Positions 43,277-47,186 of a stretch of 47,186 bases of DNA are shown piece by piece. The stretch is from Robiginitomaculum sp. (GTDB taxonomy: Bacteria; Pseudomonadota; Alphaproteobacteria; Caulobacterales; Maricaulaceae), in assembly GCA_021776555.1 (NCBI GenBank), contig JAJFFR010000084.1:1-47186 (forward strand). Direction: 5' to 3'. The position numbers and the translations under genes are program-made. Every line of letters starts with the position of its first letter. The stretch's first letter is position 1. Under the pieces are notes generated by a model. That model made no database searches. It worked only from the letters and a program-made list of their open reading frames with translations, and was not told the origin of the DNA.

Positions 43277-43837
43277 ATGGAAACATTGGAAGCTGCTTTG
43301 ATCGCCTATCCGTGGGGAATTTATCTGTGCCTGATTCTCGCCCCGTTTATTCAAGAAGATGCGGCGGTGATTTTGGCGGCGTCTTCAGCTAGTCAGGGGG
43401 TGGGTGATCCGACACTGTTATTCATCAGTATTCTGGTAGGTTTAAGCGCCAGTGATTTGTGGAAATACTGGGCCGGTCGGTGGGGTCGAACCCACCAAAA
43501 GGCCGACTGGCTGGCTAGCCACGGCAAAGTGGCATTGGTTCGGGACAAAGTGGTGGATCAATTGGCGATGACCTTGATGGCGACCCGGTTTATTCCGGGC
43601 ACTCGAATTCCGGTATATCTGGCATCCGGTTTCTTCAAAGCGCCATTTGGACAGTTTTCCCTTTGGGTGGTTTTGTCCGGTGCGCTCTATATCGTGCTGA
43701 CATTTACTCTGTTTTACTATCTAGGCGAGATCGGCGGCGAGAAGGCCAAAACCTGGGCGCCATTGGTGGCTATCTTGCTCGTCTTGTTGGTTTTGCTCGT
43801 GCAATGGATGCGGGGTCGAAAACAAACGGCAACCTAA
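43277..43837 (+). CDS. DedA-family (VTT domain) membrane protein
   Basis: A 186-residue inner-membrane protein with the VTT/SNARE-associated domain. PFIQEDAAVILAA near residues 24-36 is the acidic motif and RFIPGTRIPVYLASG near 104-118 is the basic motif. About five helices are visible. DedA proteins help lipid carrier recycling and membrane homeostasis. The specific role is unknown. AGGA lies eight bases before the ATG. It is followed by an SDR gene on the same strand. Confidence 0.85.
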   Translation: METLEAALIAYPWGIYLCLILAPFIQEDAAVILAASSASQGVGDPTLLFISILVGLSASDLWKYWAGRWGRTHQKADWLASHGKVALVRDKVVDQLAMTLMATRFIPGTRIPVYLASGFFKAPFGQFSLWVVLSGALYIVLTFTLFYYLGEIGGEKAKTWAPLVAILLVLLVLLVQWMRGRKQTAT

Positions 43838-43930
43838 TTTTAGTCTGCTTAGAGCCAGTTTTGGCGTTTGCTCTCTTGCTTTTTGTTTCCTCGGCGGCAT
43901 TGTGACCTCGAAAACATGCAGGAGAGAAAA

Positions 43931-44740
43931 ATGACCCGCAAACTTTGTCTGATAACTGGCGCATCAGCCGGGATTGGCGCAGCACTGGCTCGCGAATTTG
44001 CGGCCCATGGTTGGGATTTGGCCCTAACGGCGCGCCGCAAAGACCGGCTGCAAGACATGGCCGAAGAATTAAAGGCCCAGTACGGGGTCGAAAGCCTGAT
44101 CATTCCGGCTGATCTGACCAAAAAAACTGCGCCAAAAGCCATCATGAAGGCGATAAGCGAAGCGGGTCGACAGGTAGATGGTCTGATCAACAATGCGGGC
44201 TATGGCTTGCCCGGCACCTTCACCCAGCCCAGCTGGAAAGATCATGACCAATTTTTGCAGGTGATGCTAACCGCGCCGTTGGAGCTTTGTCATTTGGTAC
44301 TGCCGGGTATGCGAGAACGGCGCTTTGGCCGGATTATCAATGTGGCATCCTTGGCTGGGCATATGCCCGGCTCCAGCGGCCATACGCTTTATGCTGCCGA
44401 CAAATCCTTTTTGATCAAGTTCTCTGAATCGCTGAATTTCGAAAATTCTGAACACGGTGTGCATGTCAGCGCCCTGTGTCCCGGCTTTACCTATTCCGAG
44501 TTTCATGATGTCAACGATACCCGGCCCATGGTCTCCCAAATGCCAAATTATATGTGGAAAACCGCCGAATATGTGGCCAAATCTGGGTATGAGGCCGTTG
44601 AACGAAATGTACCGGTTCGCATTCCCGGCACGGTCAATAAAGCGATTGCGGCGCTGGTCAAAATCCTGCCCGATCCATTGGGTCGCAGTTGGATGAAGGC
44701 GCAATCTGCCAAATTCCGCCGACAAGACGGCGACCAGTAA
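43931..44740 (+). CDS. SDR family oxidoreductase
   Basis: A 269-residue classical short-chain dehydrogenase. The cofactor motif ITGASAGIG is near residues 8-16, NNAGYG follows near 90, and the catalytic Ser and YxxxK (YAADK) are in 'NVASLAGHMPGSSGHTLYAADK'. The arginine after the glycine motif ('TARRKDRL') suggests NADP. Substrate unknown. The ATG at 43931 is chosen because AGGAG lies about seven bases upstream. A LysE exporter gene follows after 15 bases. Confidence 0.88.
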   Translation: MTRKLCLITGASAGIGAALAREFAAHGWDLALTARRKDRLQDMAEELKAQYGVESLIIPADLTKKTAPKAIMKAISEAGRQVDGLINNAGYGLPGTFTQPSWKDHDQFLQVMLTAPLELCHLVLPGMRERRFGRIINVASLAGHMPGSSGHTLYAADKSFLIKFSESLNFENSEHGVHVSALCPGFTYSEFHDVNDTRPMVSQMPNYMWKTAEYVAKSGYEAVERNVPVRIPGTVNKAIAALVKILPDPLGRSWMKAQSAKFRRQDGDQ

Positions 44741-44755
44741 CTTAGGCTTTCCTCC

Positions 44756-45373
44756 ATGCTTGATGTCCAAACCCTGATCCTGTTTTCAGGTGCCTGTCTG
44801 GTCTTGGCAATGATTCCGGGACCAGACAATTTATTTGTCTCGGCACAAAGCTTAGCCAATGGCCGCAATGCGGGGCTTGCGGCGGCTTTTGGTATTATTC
44901 TTGGCGGAATACTGTGGACGGTTGCGGCAACCTTAGGTCTGACCGCGTTGTTGGCCACAATGCCAGCTGTGTTTGTTGGCATTCAGGTCGTAGGTGCCGG
45001 GTATTTGGTCTTTTTGGCCTATGATTTGTGGCACACTGCCGAGCGCCCCGCCGCCCAGAGCGCGGGCACGGCACATGCGTTTCGCCGGGGTTTGGTCACC
45101 AATTTACTCAACCCGAAAGTTGGTCTGTATTATCTAGCTTTTTTACCACAATTCATCGAAGCCGAACGTGGTCCGGTCTGGGTGCAAATGCTAGTATTGG
45201 GCGCATTGTTCAATGTGGTCGGTGGTTTGGTTATGGTCGGAATGGCATTGGTCGCCGGTTCCTTGCAAACCCGCGTAGCCGAAAAACCCGATCAAGGAAA
45301 ATGGCTGACCCGGCTGGGTGCCGTAATTTTGCTAGCCATTGCTGCCAAATTGATCTGGGGATTGCTTAGTTAA
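44756..45373 (+). CDS. LysE/RhtB-family amino-acid exporter
   Basis: A 205-residue protein with about six membrane helices. The start 'LVLAMIPGPDNLFV' is the LysE family signature (residues 16-29), and 'GLVTNLLNPKVGLYYLAFLPQFI' near 113-135 is the second. It should export an amino acid or related metabolite; the substrate is unknown. It ends in a four-base overlap with the convergent gluQRS gene. Confidence 0.9.
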   Translation: MLDVQTLILFSGACLVLAMIPGPDNLFVSAQSLANGRNAGLAAAFGIILGGILWTVAATLGLTALLATMPAVFVGIQVVGAGYLVFLAYDLWHTAERPAAQSAGTAHAFRRGLVTNLLNPKVGLYYLAFLPQFIEAERGPVWVQMLVLGALFNVVGGLVMVGMALVAGSLQTRVAEKPDQGKWLTRLGAVILLAIAAKLIWGLLS

Positions 45374-46227
45374 AGCCCAGCCAGTTTGCGAACCTGTTCG
45401 GCGCTGGTTCCGGCTTCGCGCAACGCGCGTAAGCTCATCGCGCCATCGCGCTTGGCTAGGCGCTTACCCTGCTCATCCAACAATAATGAATGGTGGTGAT
45501 AAACCGGATTTGACCAACCCAGCAGCGCTTGTAACAGGACATGGATGTGGGTGCTTTCAAACAGGTCTTGCCCCCGAACCACATCAGTAATGCCTTGCAA
45601 AGCATCATCATGAGTCACGGCAAGGTGATAGGATGTGGCAATGTCCTTGCGGGCCAGAATAACATCACCCAATCGGGTTGGCTCGGATTGGATCAACCCG
45701 GTTTCGCCGTTCGGCCCGCTGCCCTGTTCTTGCCATTCCAGATCATCCCACAGCGGGCCGAGTCGGTCTTTGGCCGCCCGCAACGACAACCGCCAAGCAA
45801 AACTTTTCCCGTCCGCAAGCCGCCTTTCCTGCTCCGAGGTGTTCATGGATTGCGCGGGGCCGGGATAAATGTCGGCCGGGCCGTGCGGCGCACTGGCAAT
45901 GGCGGCAGCCACTTCGCGCCGAGTTAAAAAACAACGATACAGCACGCCTTGTTCAATCAGATGATCCAATGCTGCGGTAAAATCTGCCATGTGTTTCGAT
46001 TGTTTGCGTACCGGCTCGGGCCAGCTCAACCCGAGCCATCGCAAATCTTGATAAATCGCAGCTTCAAATTCTACCCGGCAACGTGGTTGGTCGATGTCTT
46101 CGATCCGCAACAGAAATTGTGCGCCATGCTGGTTGGCCCAATCGTATGCGCGCAAGGCACTGGCGGCGTGACCAAGGTGCAACAAGCCAGTTGGCGAGGG
46201 GGCAAAACGGGTGCGTCTAGAACTCAT
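45370..46227 (-). CDS. gluQRS: GluQRS, tRNA(Asp) glutamyl-queuosine synthetase, zinc ligands missing
   Basis: A 285-residue paralogue of glutamyl-tRNA synthetase that attaches glutamate to queuosine at position 34 of tRNA(Asp). The HIGH-type motif is HLGHAASA (residues 16-23), the KMSKS-type motif is KRLAKRDGA near residue 256, and there is no anticodon-binding domain. Other members have a zinc site (CxC and a later YxxxC); here the region reads YRCFLTRRE and YPGPAQ, so only one cysteine remains. The ATG at 46227 is chosen from family length. Confidence 0.9.
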   Translation of the reverse strand: MSSRRTRFAPSPTGLLHLGHAASALRAYDWANQHGAQFLLRIEDIDQPRCRVEFEAAIYQDLRWLGLSWPEPVRKQSKHMADFTAALDHLIEQGVLYRCFLTRREVAAAIASAPHGPADIYPGPAQSMNTSEQERRLADGKSFAWRLSLRAAKDRLGPLWDDLEWQEQGSGPNGETGLIQSEPTRLGDVILARKDIATSYHLAVTHDDALQGITDVVRGQDLFESTHIHVLLQALLGWSNPVYHHHSLLLDEQGKRLAKRDGAMSLRALREAGTSAEQVRKLAGL

Positions 46228-46447
46228 GGCATAGCCATACCTTGCCTTGCTACCCAACGAAAGTGGGGCAACCCTTTGCCCACCAAATCAGGTTTTTACT
46301 TGAAGCGTGTCAAAAAATCATCAAGTCTTGCATCTCGCCTTGGATACCTCAGGGATTTTAGAGAGCCAAAACAGGAGACTGCGTTTTCAAGATAGGTGAG
46401 ATCAGAATTTTTTCCACCGGATTTTTGTACAAGTACCGGAGTTGGTT

Positions 46448-47008
46448 ATGGGAATGATTTCGCCCGCAGCACGCGGTTGGCCCTGTCTGGTTCTGAACGC
46501 AGATTTTGCTCCGCTGAGCTATCAACCGCTATCGCTGATCCCGTGGCAGGACGCCATAAAGCAGGTGTTTCTGGATCGTGTGCAAACGGTGGTTGAATAT
46601 GATCATGCGGTTTCCTCACCTAGTTTTGAAATGGTCTTACCATCGGTGATTGCCCTAAAATCCTATGTGCAACAAAACCGGCAAGTGGCCTTCACTCGGT
46701 TTAATGTGTTTTTGCGTGATGGATTTTCGTGCGTGTATTGCGGCTCTGGCCATGAATTGACCTTTGATCATTTGATCCCGCGTTCAAAAGGCGGGCGGAC
46801 CAATTGGAATAATATAGTTGCCGCATGTTCGCCGTGCAATTTGCGCAAAGGCGGGCGCTTGCCCAATGAATGTGGCATGGTTCCAAGCCTGCAACCTCGC
46901 CGCCCCAGTGCCTATGAATTGCGCGCGATGGGCCAAAAATTTCCACCCAATTTCTTACATGAAAGCTGGATGGACTATTTGTACTGGGATGTGGAACTAG
47001 ATAGTTAG
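46448..47008 (+). CDS. HNH endonuclease-family protein
   Basis: A 186-residue protein. The HNH fold is in the middle: CVYCG near residues 97-101, LTFDHLIPRSKGG near 106-118 with the metal-binding histidine, NNIVAACSPCN near 123-133, so both zinc-type CxxC pairs are present. This single-domain HNH protein is widespread in alphaproteobacteria; its biological role is unclear, and no phage or toxin genes surround it. GGAG lies six bases before the ATG at 46448. Confidence 0.85.
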   Translation: MGMISPAARGWPCLVLNADFAPLSYQPLSLIPWQDAIKQVFLDRVQTVVEYDHAVSSPSFEMVLPSVIALKSYVQQNRQVAFTRFNVFLRDGFSCVYCGSGHELTFDHLIPRSKGGRTNWNNIVAACSPCNLRKGGRLPNECGMVPSLQPRRPSAYELRAMGQKFPPNFLHESWMDYLYWDVELDS

Positions 47009-47033
47009 AGCGTATTGCGATTAACCATGCTCA

Positions 47034-47064
47034 ATCGTCATCACACGGCCACCCTCTGACTTGA
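47034..47064 (+). repeat. Half of a dispersed palindrome, cut at the IS end
   Basis: The sequence starts GTCATCACACGG like the minus strand of the 4291 repeat, and 47042-47064 matches the 18.9 kb copy at 22 of 23 bases. The second arm (GAGGGTG) expected after it is missing: the sequence turns into the end of the IS110-type element. Confidence 0.65.
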
Positions 47065-47186
47065 TCTACCGTCTTGATTGTCAAGTTATTTGCATGCCTT
47101 TCCATGGTTGGTTTGTTTTCAAGATGGCATTGAGAATGACGATCATTTTTCGCATGATGGCGACGAGGGCAACTTTGTAGGGTTTT
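47065..47186 (-). mobile_element. IS110-family insertion sequence, 3' end
   Basis: The element extends beyond the window. Its boundary is placed at about 47065 because the palindromic repeat stops matching there. Only about 16 non-coding bases separate this end from the transposase stop, a short right end as in the IS110 subgroup. Confidence 0.6.
47081..47186 (-). CDS. IS110-family transposase, C-terminal fragment (rest outside window)
   Basis: The reverse strand reads an open frame from the window edge to a TGA at 47081-47083. The 34 residues (KPYKVALVAIMRKMIVILNAILK… PWKG) match the C-terminal end of IS110/IS1111 transposases, which typically finish KxxKVAL.A.MRKLL.ILNAML…PW. These are DEDD recombinases guided by a bridge RNA encoded at one element end. 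The catalytic residues lie outside the window, so activity cannot be judged. Confidence 0.75.
   Translation of the reverse strand, partial: KPYKVALVAIMRKMIVILNAILKTNQPWKGMQIT

Noticed and set aside
46266-46281. GGGCAA/TTGCCC hairpin upstream of gluQRS
   Set aside because: Six base pairs with no T-run and no gene end nearby; could be chance.
46448-47008. HNH protein as part of a defence or toxin system
   Set aside because: No methylase, immunity or phage genes around it, and this single-domain form is common in alphaproteobacterial chromosomes.

Overview
The window looks like an ordinary stretch of chromosome from a moderate-GC, aerobic, flagellated alphaproteobacterium, probably of the Caulobacterales/Maricaulales (Hyphomonadaceae-like) type. 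The pointers are gapR (DUF2312), COQ9, an IalB-family protein, a CC0125/CC1285-type lipoprotein, an aa3 oxidase subunit IV-like protein next to a three-subunit transhydrogenase, a zinc-less L36, and a motA with no motB beside it. The placement is inferred from gene content only. No tRNA, rRNA or CRISPR array was seen, and no gene-free stretch exceeds 300 bases.

Layout: 1-4.3 kb holds a DUF465 fragment, ubiX, a second DUF465 gene, an acyl-CoA-type SDR, a DUF1232 protein, an isoaspartyl peptidase overlapping a SpoU methyltransferase, and an IalB-like protein. 4.3-12.1 kb has a diguanylate cyclase, purEK, COQ9, rpsU (apparently starting at ATC), an ABC-2 exporter, a DksA-like zinc-finger protein and a DUF2891 lipoprotein whose N-terminus is made of a palindromic repeat. 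12.2-18.9 kb is the pnt operon with an aa3 subunit IV-like gene and a secreted protein gene, then a hydrolase and a sigma-54 activator. 18.9-22.3 kb has gapR with an exported deiminase-fold enzyme and a charged protein, a TPR protein, a HAD phosphatase and rpmJ with its own promoter and a leader hairpin.

22.4-31 kb carries a DUF1194 protein, a lytic transglycosylase, an MFS transporter, two related small secreted proteins, motA, an anchored alanine-rich protein, mnmC and a DUF4282 protein. 31-37.3 kb has clpB behind a heat-shock-type promoter, a divergent LytTR regulator/acyltransferase pair, and rlmN. 37.4-40.9 kb is the most system-like locus: porin, Tat-exported FMN-binding protein, PepSY membrane protein and ApbE flavin transferase, with a Fur-like site upstream. 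The FMN-binding protein carries the motif that ApbE modifies, so the genes plausibly build a periplasmic flavin electron-transfer chain, perhaps for iron reduction. 40.9-47 kb has small envelope proteins, argG, DedA, an SDR, a LysE exporter, gluQRS and an HNH protein. The window ends in the 3' end of an IS110-family transposase gene that appears to have split a dispersed palindrome also present elsewhere in the window.

Functions are assigned by reading motifs and recalling families. No database search was run.
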